NCBI RefSeq assembly: GCF_002585305.1
Contig: NZ_NUNF01000014.1
Span: 72,630-136,629 of the forward strand
From: Bacillus sp. AFS037270
GTDB lineage: Bacteria > Bacillota > Bacilli > Bacillales_B > DSM-18226
Reading direction: 5' to 3'
DNA: 64,000 nt
The notes under the pieces were generated by a model. That model was given only the letters and a program-made list of their open reading frames with translations. It did no database searches and was not told where the DNA came from. Positions within the stretch are counted from its first letter, which is position 1, and every line of letters begins with the position of its first letter. The position numbers were made by a program, and so were the translations under genes. This document shows, piece after piece, positions 28,224 through 36,028 of the stretch.

Positions 28224-28255
28224 CACCCTTTTCCTCTTAGGAAAAGGGTGTAATT
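28224..28255 (+). terminator. duplicated pgcA-type terminator
   Basis: CACCCTTTTCC pairs perfectly with GGAAAAGGGTG around a 5-base loop. The T-tract is short. It is homologous in position and sequence to the terminator at 25273-25309. Confidence 0.7.
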
Positions 28256-28278
28256 TTGGAAATTTAAGAGACAGCATA

Positions 28279-28748
28279 ATGAATAAAAGAAAATGGTGGG
28301 TACTTGGAGCCGTAATTTGGATGCTTACGATTTTTACCTTACCCAGCTGCCATACTTTACTGGGGAGAATACCTGTAAAGCCGTTCATAAGGTTGTCGTA
28401 ACAGAACATCAAACGATCCATACACCTAGCGTTGACACTACAGAAGTAGATTCCCTGAACTTAGTCATAAGAAAGGCGACACATATTACCGTATTCGGAA
28501 TTCTTGCCTTCTTATTGTTTAAGTCACTTGAAATCAAACGATTCTCTTTTATTATCTCTTGGTTTCTAACTGTACTATATGCCATGTCTGATGAGTATCA
28601 TCAATCTTTTATGCCAGGTAGGGTGTCCTCTCAAAAAGATGTATTCTTGTTTGATTCTGTAGGCGCGTTGCTAGTTCTCTTTATTACTTATTTAATAAAG
28701 AGAAAGAGACTGATCAAAAACCGTAATTTAAGGCCTATAGGAGACTAA
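28279..28748 (+). pseudogene. VanZ-family membrane protein gene with a frameshift in a T-run
   Basis: Translation from ATG 28279 gives MNKRKWWVLGAVIWMLTIF, the expected first membrane helix, then runs out of frame. The next frame resumes FYLTQLPYFTGENT and continues through ITVFGILAFLLF and the VanZ signature DEYHQSFMPGRVSSQKDVFLFDSVGALL. One extra T in the run at 28331-28335 would join them into a protein of about 156 residues. It is either a recent inactivation, a phase-variable homopolymer or a sequencing error. The open frame from GTG 28293 lacks the first helix. VanZ-like proteins are of uncertain role, sometimes linked to glycopeptide tolerance. Confidence 0.75.
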
Positions 28749-28764
28749 TTCCAGACAAAATCAT

Positions 28765-28815
28765 AAGCCAATCATCTAGCTAGATGCCTATATCTGCTGA
28801 TTGGCTTAATTTTTA
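28765..28815 (+). terminator. intrinsic terminator of the VanZ-like gene
   Basis: AAGCCAATCA pairs with TGATTGGCTT across a 23-base loop, followed by a T-rich run. Confidence 0.6.
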
Positions 28816-28929
28816 AATGTAAGCGATTACTGAATAATACTGCTATTTCCGGATTGTTTTTATTTTTCTTTAGAATCCAAAAAGTTGGTCTATTAATTTT
28901 TAGTATAACTAATGAATACCCAAATTAAT

Positions 28930-28960
28930 TAAGAAAAAGAGTGTATTTAAAAATACACTG
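28930..28960 (-). terminator. intrinsic terminator of the GT2 gene (minus strand)
   Basis: On the minus strand, AGTGTATTT and AAATACACT form a stem followed by CTTTTTCTT just after the GT2 stop codon. Confidence 0.65.
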
Positions 28961-28962
28961 CG

Positions 28963-30315
28963 TTACTTCCAGTTTCTTTTAAATTTAAAAACCTCTTGTA
29001 TATAACCATATACCGATACAGGAGAAATAATTAATTGATAACCAAGAATGAAAAATATAAAGCCTGAAATATTTTTTCTGATTTTTAAGTCTAATGCTTT
29101 AAATACAACATTTCTTTGATAGAAATAAAGAATACTATAACTGATAAGTGTTAAAGGTAATACAAGTAATGTCATTGGGCCAACAATCCAGTTATAACCA
29201 AAGAAGGCCAAAATCAGTCCCGGAATCCAACATAGGGTATAGGTAAGATCTAAATATGGCATGATCAGATTTATGCCTGTTAAATATTTAACGTAAACTT
29301 GAGGCTGCTTCCAAGGCTTTATTTCGTTCAATCCTTCAATCATGCCTCTTGCCCATCTTGCTCGTTGTCGTACAAAGTGAATAAACGTACTTGGAACTTC
29401 AGTAAAAGAAACAGCCAATGGCTCAAAATATACTTTCCATTTTTTCTGAAGCAGACGCCATGTTAGCACAATATCCTCACCTATGGCATCAGGCCAACCG
29501 CCTACTTCTTTAATGCAATTAGTTTTATAAAGACTATAAGCTCCTTGGGCTACCAATGTTCCTTGGTACAAGCCTTGAAGTCTCTTAATGGATGCAATCC
29601 CTAAGAAGTAGTCCCATTCTTGAATTTTTGTCCATAAATTCTCTCTGCTGTTTTTTGTTAGAACAGATCCTGCAACGGCACATACGTCTTCAGGGCTAGA
29701 TTTCATGCGTGCCACAAGATACCGGATAGAAGATGGATGTAGTAGAGTATCGGCATCAATTGTAATCACATAAGGAGTCTCTACCCATTCTAACGCGTGA
29801 TTTAGAGCATTGAATTTTCCGGGTTTCTCTTCATTAAGTAACTCAATTTCAATTTTTAATTCCCTTTTAGCCTTTACTACTTCATGAACTGTTTTATCTG
29901 TCGAACCATTATTGATAACAAATACCTTTACTTTTCCTGAATAGTCTTGTTTATCAATGTAATGTAAAGTCTGAAAGATTTTGTCTTCCTCGTTATGTGC
30001 TGCTATGAGTATGGTAATCTCATCATTCGGATATTCATTCTTAAAGGCAGGTTGGCGATCTAGAATTAAGCTTATGACTAAAAAAGCATTCAGATAGCCG
30101 GGGATGTAGGATATACCACCAATGATAAGTAGGGCTAATGGAAACGATACGATTTTTGCAAGGTCCTCTAACCATGGAAGTGCTATATATATAGAAAAGC
30201 ACATCCATATAAAAGCTGCTATATGACTGATCCAAAACTTTGTTTTTATTGGTATATATTTTCTTTTGAATTCTTTTGTTACTTGGGAGTTAATGGGACT
30301 TAATACTGGTTTCAT
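28963..30315 (-). CDS. membrane-bound processive GT2 glycosyltransferase
   Basis: The 450-residue protein has two N-terminal membrane helices, a cytoplasmic GT2 domain and three to four C-terminal helices. Motifs are ITILIAAHNEEDKI, VINNGSTDKT, YVITIDADTLLHP (the DxD donor site), GGWPDAIGEDIVLTWRL (ED base) and QRARWARGM (the Q/RxxRW processivity motif). This is the layout of hyaluronan/cellulose/poly-GlcNAc synthase relatives, which both polymerise and export. It stands alone on the minus strand, opposite the exopolysaccharide locus, and may make a separate polymer. Product unknown. Confidence 0.88.
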   Translation of the reverse strand: MKPVLSPINSQVTKEFKRKYIPIKTKFWISHIAAFIWMCFSIYIALPWLEDLAKIVSFPLALLIIGGISYIPGYLNAFLVISLILDRQPAFKNEYPNDEITILIAAHNEEDKIFQTLHYIDKQDYSGKVKVFVINNGSTDKTVHEVVKAKRELKIEIELLNEEKPGKFNALNHALEWVETPYVITIDADTLLHPSSIRYLVARMKSSPEDVCAVAGSVLTKNSRENLWTKIQEWDYFLGIASIKRLQGLYQGTLVAQGAYSLYKTNCIKEVGGWPDAIGEDIVLTWRLLQKKWKVYFEPLAVSFTEVPSTFIHFVRQRARWARGMIEGLNEIKPWKQPQVYVKYLTGINLIMPYLDLTYTLCWIPGLILAFFGYNWIVGPMTLLVLPLTLISYSILYFYQRNVVFKALDLKIRKNISGFIFFILGYQLIISPVSVYGYIQEVFKFKRNWK

Positions 30316-30772
30316 AGAACATTAGCCTTTCTTTTATGAAAAAGTAATAACATCCTATAATACCATGATTTTAATTAGAGGGAATTGAGGTTTTAATGTA
30401 AAATAAGGAGTAAATTGGAAGGGACTATTATTTGTAATACAAAAAGTTTCTTTGGATTATTGTGTATTATTATTCGTTACACAACTTGAAACAACTTTTA
30501 TTCTTAAGACATACCGATTTTTAAGTGGGTGTTTTCGGATATATAATCACCAATCAATGATGTTCGGTCTTATATGGGTCTATCATAATCTAATCGTTTT
30601 ATTTGTAAATATTAACTTGAGCCAGAGTGATCACTTCAATAGTGAGCCACTTTATTCTGAGTTATTTCCATTTTTGGTGTGAGTAGATTAGGGTATCTTG
30701 TTCCGTGGGGCTGATACCCTAATCTTCTCGTGTACTTACTGATTTATAATGTGAGGGGCTGTACTTAGCTAG
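30316..30772. other. gene-free stretch with a perfect 12-bp inverted repeat
   Basis: I see no supported gene; a 76-codon plus-strand frame at 30452 has no RBS. GATTAGGGTATC (30686-30697) and GATACCCTAATC (30713-30724) form a strong hairpin with no T-tract on either strand. It could protect or end the transcript of the Xre gene that stops at 30773, or be an operator. Confidence 0.5.
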
Positions 30773-31114
30773 TTATTCTTCTTTTTCATCTCTAAATAAA
30801 TCGCCAATTAAACCTAGGTCTTCTATTTCTTTATAAAGCTCAGAACCATCCATGCCTAGGGCTTGTGCAATTTTTTCGAAGACAGGTAGACTTGGCAAGC
30901 TCTTTCCTGTTTCAATATTACTCATCGCTTTCCTTGTTATTTTACATTCAGCTGCCAGATCATCTTGAGACATTTTCAAATCACGCCTTTTCATTACTAT
31001 TAATTCTCCAATTGACTCTATTTCATATTCCTTCATGGGAAATTCCCCTTTTACCCCAATTACATAATTTGGGCAGGGGGGAGCTCCCAAAAGAGCGATA
31101 CGGTTATTTTTCAT
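30773..31114 (-). CDS. XRE-family helix-turn-helix transcriptional regulator
   Basis: The 113-residue protein has a Cro/C1-type HTH at about residues 33-85 (IGELIVMKRRDLKMSQDDLAAECKITRKAMSNIETGKSLPSLPVFEKIAQAL). It has an acidic C-terminus and no further domain. The ATG at 31114 has AAGGAGA at good spacing; a second ATG at 31037, also with an RBS (AAAGGGGAA), would give only the HTH-containing part. It is transcribed alone, in the same direction as comK but separated by about 160 bases. Target genes are not known. Confidence 0.88.
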   Translation of the reverse strand: MKNNRIALLGAPPCPNYVIGVKGEFPMKEYEIESIGELIVMKRRDLKMSQDDLAAECKITRKAMSNIETGKSLPSLPVFEKIAQALGMDGSELYKEIEDLGLIGDLFRDEKEE

Positions 31115-31278
31115 ATTATTCTCCTTAAGTTTAAGTAATGGATCTATCCTTTATTTGTTCATTCTTATTCTACGTATCTAGCAGGATTTTTTATTATCCC
31201 ATTCCAAGATACTGATATAGGACCTTTCAAGAGAGCTGTTAAAGGCTAGCTCCTTTTGTGGAAGATTTTGCTTTTTAG

Positions 31279-31848
31279 TTAACCGCTGTATTCCACTAAT
31301 GATTTAAAGTTGTATCTGCCTTCTTTCAACTTGTTAATTTGTCTCTGCTTTTCTGATTCATTGAAGTATGAGAGGGGATGAGGATGGTTCCCTCTCTCTC
31401 TGGAAATATTCTTCAGTAGAAGAGCGGTTTGGATCTTGTTGATAAAATAGTACTTCTTCAAATCGATAATGATTGAAACACCATTGCTAAGTTCAACTTC
31501 AGTCTTGCAGCCGCGGGTCTTGGTTTTGACAATATGATCAGGATTAAACCAAACACAATCTTCCTTTTTGGGGGATTTATATGGAAAAAGACAAATGCCC
31601 TTATATGGGTTGACAAGGATGGGGCACATATTGATATTGCCAAGTATGTTTTTTGTACCTTTTATAGCTCCTTTTAAATCGAAGCCTATGTATTTCAATG
31701 TGTCGTCCATTACCTGTATTGGTGTTCTGTTTACTAAGAGTGTTTGCCCGCCGACCATAATTCTCGCACAAAACTTCCCTTCGTTGTTATATTCACCTGT
31801 CATTAAAATGATGTCCTCATCCAATAAATAAAACTGATCAATAATCAT
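31279..31848 (-). CDS. comK: ComK-family competence transcription factor
   Basis: The 189-residue product matches ComK in length and pattern: an N-terminal beta-rich start (EDIILMTGEYNNEGKFCARIM), LLVNRTPIQVMDDTLKYIGFDLKGAIKGTK, PILVNPYKGICLFPYKSPKKEDCVWFNPDHI, VELSNG and a C-terminal helical LLKNISRER. ComK binds K-boxes upstream of late competence genes. It is diverged from the B. subtilis protein, and Bacillaceae often carry two ComK paralogues, so which one this is cannot be told. ATG start with GGGAGATG upstream. It is monocistronic. Confidence 0.85.
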   Translation of the reverse strand: MIIDQFYLLDEDIILMTGEYNNEGKFCARIMVGGQTLLVNRTPIQVMDDTLKYIGFDLKGAIKGTKNILGNINMCPILVNPYKGICLFPYKSPKKEDCVWFNPDHIVKTKTRGCKTEVELSNGVSIIIDLKKYYFINKIQTALLLKNISRERGNHPHPLSYFNESEKQRQINKLKEGRYNFKSLVEYSG

Positions 31849-32150
31849 AAAACATCTCCCGATTTGTTTTTTTGAACTACTTAAATTAGATTAGCGCGAA
31901 CATTTTTGTGAGCAACTAAGTTGAGGTTTACTAGATTTGTGCTTGAACTTCACCTCTTTTGCTGCAGGTTCTATACCTGGTTATAATAGGTGCATTCGCC
32001 AATTCGATTGTTTGGAAATAGAATTGTAAACATGGGAGCGATTTCCTCTAACATTATTTAATTATAATTAGGATTTTTTAACCATGTACTAAAGTGCACA
32101 AAATTCGTCAAAGTTTGACATATTTGTTACAAAAATTGGGGAATCATGGG

Positions 32151-32407
32151 GGAAGCGTGGGGACGGTTCGCGTGCTCCTTTTTAATGATTGCTCTTTCCT
32201 AATTCATTATGGCTTCATTCGATCGGGCAGATTTTGTATCGATTGGACCACGAGATCTAACTTCGACTCAATCCGGTAAAGTAGATAGAGGGTCACCACG
32301 ATGGGGAATCCTACTTCGCTAATGAATGGTATAATTTGTTCCACGAGTCTTCACTCCTTTCATATAAAGGTATAGTTCCGAAGCAGAAGAACCGTCCCCG
32401 CGCTTCC
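32151..32407. repeat. REP-bounded yvrJ element, copy A (intact)
   Basis: GGAAGCGTGGGGACGGTTC at 32151-32169 and GAACCGTCCCCGCGCTTCC at 32389-32407 are inverted repeats with one mismatch. They bound an intact yvrJ gene on the minus strand. The same element recurs at 39947-40196, around 60674-61115, 54414-54528 (truncated), 62655-62703 (ends only), 48958-48985 and 63978-64000 (end fragments). Confidence 0.85.
32207..32344 (-). CDS. YvrJ-family small protein (45 aa), intact copy
   Basis: The minus strand has AAAGGAGTG, a 7-base spacer, a GTG start and an uninterrupted 45-codon frame beginning MEQIIPFISEVGFPIVVTLY and continuing LLYRIESKLDLVVQSIQNL. The pattern (short N-terminus, GFPI membrane helix, LLYRIE, amphipathic helix) is that of the YvrJ family. 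It lies downstream of DUF1659 and DUF2922 genes on the same strand, a grouping I recall from other Bacilli; an intrinsic terminator separates it from them. Function unknown, probably membrane-associated. It is wholly contained in a REP-bounded element present several more times here as pseudogenes. Confidence 0.8.
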   Translation of the reverse strand: MEQIIPFISEVGFPIVVTLYLLYRIESKLDLVVQSIQNLPDRMKP

Positions 32408-32430
32408 ACAGGAGAACCGTCACCCACGAT

Positions 32431-32466
32431 TTAAAAAAAAGGCCGGGTTCATGAGAATCCGGCCTT
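32431..32466 (-). terminator. intrinsic terminator of the DUF1659-DUF2922 operon
   Basis: On the minus strand AAGGCCGGATTC and GAACCCGGCCTT form a GC-rich stem followed by eight T residues, eight bases after the DUF2922 stop. Confidence 0.9.
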
Positions 32467-32473
32467 GCGGTTA

Positions 32474-32692
32474 TTATGCTAGTTCATAGTCGGTTACATT
32501 TCGGTCGATGATTCTTGCCCCTTTTGCTGAGGCAAGTTTGCCGCTGCCTGTAGTAAATACGTTAGCTGCAATAATCTGCGCCATGGAAAGTTTCACCACA
32601 TCTTCATCCACTGGCTCCTTTGGATTATCGACGGTGATTTTCGCCGTTTTTCCAAACTCGGTGTCAAATTGTAATTCTAATGTTTTGGCCAT
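32474..32692 (-). CDS. DUF2922 family protein
   Basis: The 72-residue product starts AKTLELQFDTEFGKTAKITVDNPKEP and ends GARIIDRNVTDYELA, matching the DUF2922 pattern of short soluble proteins paired with DUF1659. ATG start with GGAGGTG upstream. It follows the DUF1659 gene by 37 bases, forming a two-gene operon closed by a strong terminator. No catalytic motif and no signal peptide is visible; the function is unknown in the family. Confidence 0.88.
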   Translation of the reverse strand: MAKTLELQFDTEFGKTAKITVDNPKEPVDEDVVKLSMAQIIAANVFTTGSGKLASAKGARIIDRNVTDYELA

Positions 32693-32729
32693 TTATTTTC
32701 ACCTCCTATCATTGGATATTTATTGGACA

Positions 32730-32948
32730 TTAACCGATAATCTCAGAGCTGTCATTGCGTTCCACTTTGTTTAAGTCGCCATTACATAAAACTGAGATCG
32801 CTTGGGCTGCTTGGAACAGTTGGTCAGCTGTTGCCGCTTTCGTTACATTGCTAAACGTTTTAGACTTTAAGATTGGATTTCCTTCGTTATCGATGCCCGC
32901 TTGAAATACCAACCGAAGCTTTGTCGTTTCTAGTAATCCTTGTGCCAT
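32730..32948 (-). CDS. DUF1659 family protein
   Basis: The 72-residue product begins AQGLLETTKLRLVFQAGIDNEGNPI and contains KSKTFSNVTKAATADQLFQAAQAIS, the DUF1659 pattern. ATG with AAAGGAGGTGATC upstream, an excellent RBS. It is first gene of the operon with DUF2922, and the YvrJ gene lies further down the same strand. Function unknown. Confidence 0.88.
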   Translation of the reverse strand: MAQGLLETTKLRLVFQAGIDNEGNPILKSKTFSNVTKAATADQLFQAAQAISVLCNGDLNKVERNDSSEIIG

Positions 32949-33031
32949 CTTCGATCACCTCCTTTCGTCTTATATATATAGTTTGAGAGACTTAAAGGAC
33001 AGGTAGGTCAAAAATATTTTTACGATTCCAA

Positions 33032-33079
33032 AGGCAGAACGCACCTTATTTCAATGAGGTGCGTTCTGCCTGTTTTTTT
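33032..33079 (+). terminator. 15-bp perfect hairpin with T-run before the TnpB-like gene
   Basis: AGGCAGAACGCACCT (33032-33046) pairs with AGGTGCGTTCTGCCT (33057-33071), followed by seven T residues. Its apical part, CACCTTATTTCAATGAGGTG, matches the hairpin at 34901-34920 beyond the TnpB-like gene in 18 of 20 bases, the two differences forming a compensated base pair. It may be the element's left-end structure as well as or instead of a terminator. Confidence 0.65.
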
Positions 33080-33162
33080 ATGATTTCAAATCACTTCGAT
33101 TGATTATTTCTATAATTATCCATATAATCAATTATATAGAATGTGTGTTCGGGGTGAGGGGT

Positions 33163-34587
33163 ATGGCGAAGGAGAAGAAAATACGTTATATAGTAGAGTT
33201 AGATGTACTTTTAGAGACATTTCAACTGCATATACTAGAAACTAGATTTGAAATTGCTCGTCATATCTCAAATGCTTGTAAAGGAAAAATGCTAGAAAAC
33301 ATTGCTCTTATGAGAGCTGATGAAGAATATCAATTATGGTTGAAGAAAGAAAAATCTGAAGTACGGTCGGCTGCACTAGGAGAAATAAGAGAAAAATATG
33401 ATGTCTCTCAAACCGGGGCTGAGCGAATCGTCAAAGAAATGGGCAAACATTTTAAACAAAAGAAGCCTAAAAATTTGAAGCATAAACAAAAAGTACATTT
33501 AGATTCTCATATCGTACAGAAAATTGCCCTTCAAGTTTGGAAGTCTATTTCTGACTATCTTTTCGGAAAAGGCAAAAAGGTGCATTTTAAAAAGTACGGA
33601 CAATTTGATTCGGTTGAAGGAAAAAACAACGAAGCTGGTTTAACCTACGAAAACGGAGTTTTATATTGGAATGGTTTAGAAATGAAAGTTCATGTTCCAA
33701 TGAAAGATAAATACATACAGAAGGCTCTACACGATGAAATCGCCTATTGTCGCCTGGTTCGAAAGACTATTAGGGGGAAAGTCAACTATTATTTGCAGTT
33801 AGTATTAAAAGGTACTCCTCCACAAAAACACAAAACTTGTGATGGTGAAGTCGGATTAGACATTGGTATATCAACCATTGCAGCTGTATCGGATAAAGAT
33901 GTAATGATTGAGGAATTTTGTGATGGCTTGGAAATGATGGAGAAAGAAAAACGGAGAATTTTTAGAAAAATGGATAGGTCTAGGAGGGCGACCAACCCTA
34001 ATAGGTACAAAGAAAACGGGACTATAAAAAAGGGGAACAGAGATAAATGGATACGTTCTAAACATTATTGGAAACAGTTGTTTAAGCTAAAAGAAATCTG
34101 CCGTAAGATAGCCTCTGTTCGAAAAATTATGCACAATAAACTAGCTAATACCATTCTCAATATGGGAAACCAGGTATATTGCGAAAAAATGAATTACAAG
34201 GGGCTCCAGAAAACAAAGTTCGGCAAAAGAATTGGATACAAAGCACCAAGCATGTTTTTATCCATTGTTAATAAAAAACTATCTTATCAAGGATTAAAAA
34301 TTGAGTACGTAAATACGTGGACGGTGAGAGCTAGCCAGTATTGCCATGTGTTAAATGATTATCAGAAGAAGAAGTTGTCTCAACGGTTTCACGTCCTACC
34401 GGACGGAACAAAAATACAGAGAGATTGTTACTCCGCTTGGCTAATTAAAAACGTAAATAATGCAAAAAATAAAGTAAACAGAAAGAAGTGTATAACCGAA
34501 TATTTATCGTTTCTTGAAAACTACAAAAAGACCGAAAAGTTGCTTCGGTCATTAAATAAAAAGTTTATATTTAGCATCGGATTTTAA
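33163..34587 (+). CDS. TnpB-like RuvC nuclease (IS605 OrfB family), without zinc-finger cysteines
   Basis: The 474-residue protein has a Lys-rich N-terminal half and a split RuvC domain: GLDIGISTIAAVS (Asp at about residue 233), VYCEKMNYKGLQ (Glu at about 341) and KIQRDCYSAWLIKNV (Asp at about 421). All three catalytic acids are present. The CxxC...CxxC zinc ribbon between RuvC II and III is reduced to a single Cys in SQYCHVLNDYQKKKLSQRFHVL. TnpB proteins are RNA-guided DNA nucleases of IS200/IS605 elements. No Y1 transposase gene is adjacent, so the copy is immobile or mobilised in trans. ATG at 33163 with GTGAGGGG upstream. Confidence 0.88.
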   Translation: MAKEKKIRYIVELDVLLETFQLHILETRFEIARHISNACKGKMLENIALMRADEEYQLWLKKEKSEVRSAALGEIREKYDVSQTGAERIVKEMGKHFKQKKPKNLKHKQKVHLDSHIVQKIALQVWKSISDYLFGKGKKVHFKKYGQFDSVEGKNNEAGLTYENGVLYWNGLEMKVHVPMKDKYIQKALHDEIAYCRLVRKTIRGKVNYYLQLVLKGTPPQKHKTCDGEVGLDIGISTIAAVSDKDVMIEEFCDGLEMMEKEKRRIFRKMDRSRRATNPNRYKENGTIKKGNRDKWIRSKHYWKQLFKLKEICRKIASVRKIMHNKLANTILNMGNQVYCEKMNYKGLQKTKFGKRIGYKAPSMFLSIVNKKLSYQGLKIEYVNTWTVRASQYCHVLNDYQKKKLSQRFHVLPDGTKIQRDCYSAWLIKNVNNAKNKVNRKKCITEYLSFLENYKKTEKLLRSLNKKFIFSIGF

Positions 34588-34922
34588 TTATTTAAAATTC
34601 AAACCTTTGCCGTGTTGAATCCCACGGAAGAACAGGAAATCTATGACGTTAGTTTTAGAGATCTCTTGTTTGGCAGGTTAAAGCCAGATGCGAATACTAA
34701 ACGGCGACTGGAAAACCACCGGGTTCCGCCATGTCTAAGACTGTCTTTCTTTTGCGTGGAAGAGCTGTTCATTCGCGAATGTTGCATGGAAAACTCATGA
34801 GTCTAAACGGCAAGAATTGAATGATCTAATGTTCTTGTCTAGTAAGGAAAGGGGAAAGTACATGTACCCTTCATTCAAAGAAGGTCTAATCTTTTAGAAC
34901 CACCCTATTTCAATGGGGTGAG
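34588..34922 (+). ncRNA. candidate omega-RNA (reRNA) region and right end of the TnpB element
   Basis: TnpB guide RNAs typically overlap or follow the 3' end of tnpB and stop at the element's right end. Here about 330 bases without a credible gene follow the stop codon. They contain compact pairings (TGGC/GCCA near 34670; GGCG 34703-34706 with CGCC 34727-34730 enclosing AACC/GGTT) and end in the hairpin CACCCTATTTCAATGGGGTG at 34901-34920. The guide would begin soon after GAGGATTCAG. This is inference from position and structure. A 62-codon frame inside (34612-34800) looks incidental. Confidence 0.55.
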
Positions 34923-34971
34923 GATTCAGAAGTTTGTTGTTTGCGTGTTGTATAGACATGTATAGACACGT

Positions 34972-35002
34972 AAAAAGGGCTGTGCCATGGGTTGGCACAG
35001 CC
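34972..35002 (-). terminator. intrinsic terminator, minus orientation
   Basis: GGCTGTGCC (34978-34986) pairs with GGCACAGCC (34994-35002); read on the minus strand the stem runs into five T residues. No minus-strand gene lies just upstream, so it may stop antisense transcription into the TnpB locus or be a relic. Confidence 0.6.
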
Positions 35003-35263
35003 TAGGATTTGATTCTCCAGTTTCTCAATATTCCGCATTGTTATTTGTTTGGATTAGGAAGATGTATAAATAGAGGATTAAATGGCGACCCCTGAAAGGA
35101 GGGGCAAGAGATCACACCTATATGTGTAAAATAGAAGGCTCTGATGGTAGTAGTAAGGAAGAATGAGCGTTATGGATTGTCATAGTCTCCTATTTTATCA
35201 GTTATCTTGGGTTTAATTTTATCGATTATTGGACAAGCTTGGGGGGAGGGAGGAGAATTCGAA

Positions 35264-35464
35264 ATGATGACTAGAAAAGAGTATTTAGAAGCCATTACCT
35301 TTGTTAAGGAAGAAGAGGAAAGATATAAACGATTAGTTCGTTTAATTTCCAATCAGCTGGACAGGGATTTAACAGGAAAAGAAATCAAATATATTCATTG
35401 GCTGGCTGGTATCGATACAGAAGCGTTTGAGGTATTTGAAAAGATATTCGAAGATATTGGTTAA
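35264..35464 (+). CDS. small hypothetical protein (66 aa)
   Basis: ATG at 35264 is preceded by GGGAGGAGAATTCGAA, a good RBS. The product is charged and helical (MTRKEYLEAITFVKEEEERY, then a basic stretch, ending VFEKIFEDIG) with no membrane segment. I do not recognise a family. The 250 bases upstream hold no gene. A short GC-rich inverted repeat (AAGAGG/CCTCTT) follows the stop. Likely a real gene from RBS and codon pattern. Confidence 0.6.
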   Translation: MMTRKEYLEAITFVKEEEERYKRLVRLISNQLDRDLTGKEIKYIHWLAGIDTEAFEVFEKIFEDIG

Positions 35465-35637
35465 GAAGAGGGGGCTGATGAGGCCTCTTTGTTATAGATA
35501 AAGAACATTTGTATCATTTTAATTAACAGGTTAGTATAATTAAGCCCATATTAGGTATAACTGAACATATTTATTTACTAGCGGGTTAAAATTAAGCTTG
35601 GGGAAGGCTCTTAATGAATTGGTATAAAAGTGCACTA

Positions 35638-35788
35638 TTTTTGTAGAATCATAGGATTATAATAACCTGATTTCCTCGGCAATTTTCTTACCGTCATTTT
35701 AAGGGAAATCCATATATAGCGGTCATTACACTGGATTTAATTAAACGTTTGATTAGTATGGCATAAAGGGAAATTAGTCGAAATAATG
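35638..35788. repeat. dispersed non-coding repeat with TetR-operator-like palindrome, copy 1
   Basis: It is about 150 bases long and similar along its length to 50735-50885, with shared blocks such as TGATTTCCTCGGCA and CTGGATTTAATTAAACGTTT. It contains the near-palindrome TAATTAAACGTTTGATTA at 35738-35755 and ends AGTCGAAATAATG. Shorter relatives lie at 39005-39067 and 59155-59222. It may supply the promoter for the gene at 36029. Confidence 0.65.
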
Positions 35789-36028
35789 GAACAAGAATGG
35801 CGAACAACGTCTAAAGTTGTTAGCCTAAACCTTATCCGAAATCTTTTTGTTTGCGGCAGCGAGCTTCCTGGTAGTTTCGTCGAGCACAGAGATGTTTTTG
35901 CTAATAAAAATGTTATTCATTCAGTTAGAAAAAGATTGGACCTGACCCGTATTTTGAAACGAATTGTTTTGAAATCCGTATTTATAACAATTACAATTGT
36001 TATAAGTATAAAAAGGGCGGTTGGGGAA

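Noticed and set aside
30452..30682. 76-codon plus-strand frame in the GT2-Xre gap
   Set aside because: TTG start without RBS, no family pattern, ends at the inverted repeat.
34612..34800. 62-codon plus-strand frame after the TnpB-like gene
   Set aside because: No RBS, Arg/Cys-rich odd composition, and it lies in the probable guide-RNA region.
35786..36028. N-terminal extension of the repeat-containing membrane protein
   Set aside because: The extension is translated repeat DNA; the ATG at 36029 gives a normal membrane-anchored start.
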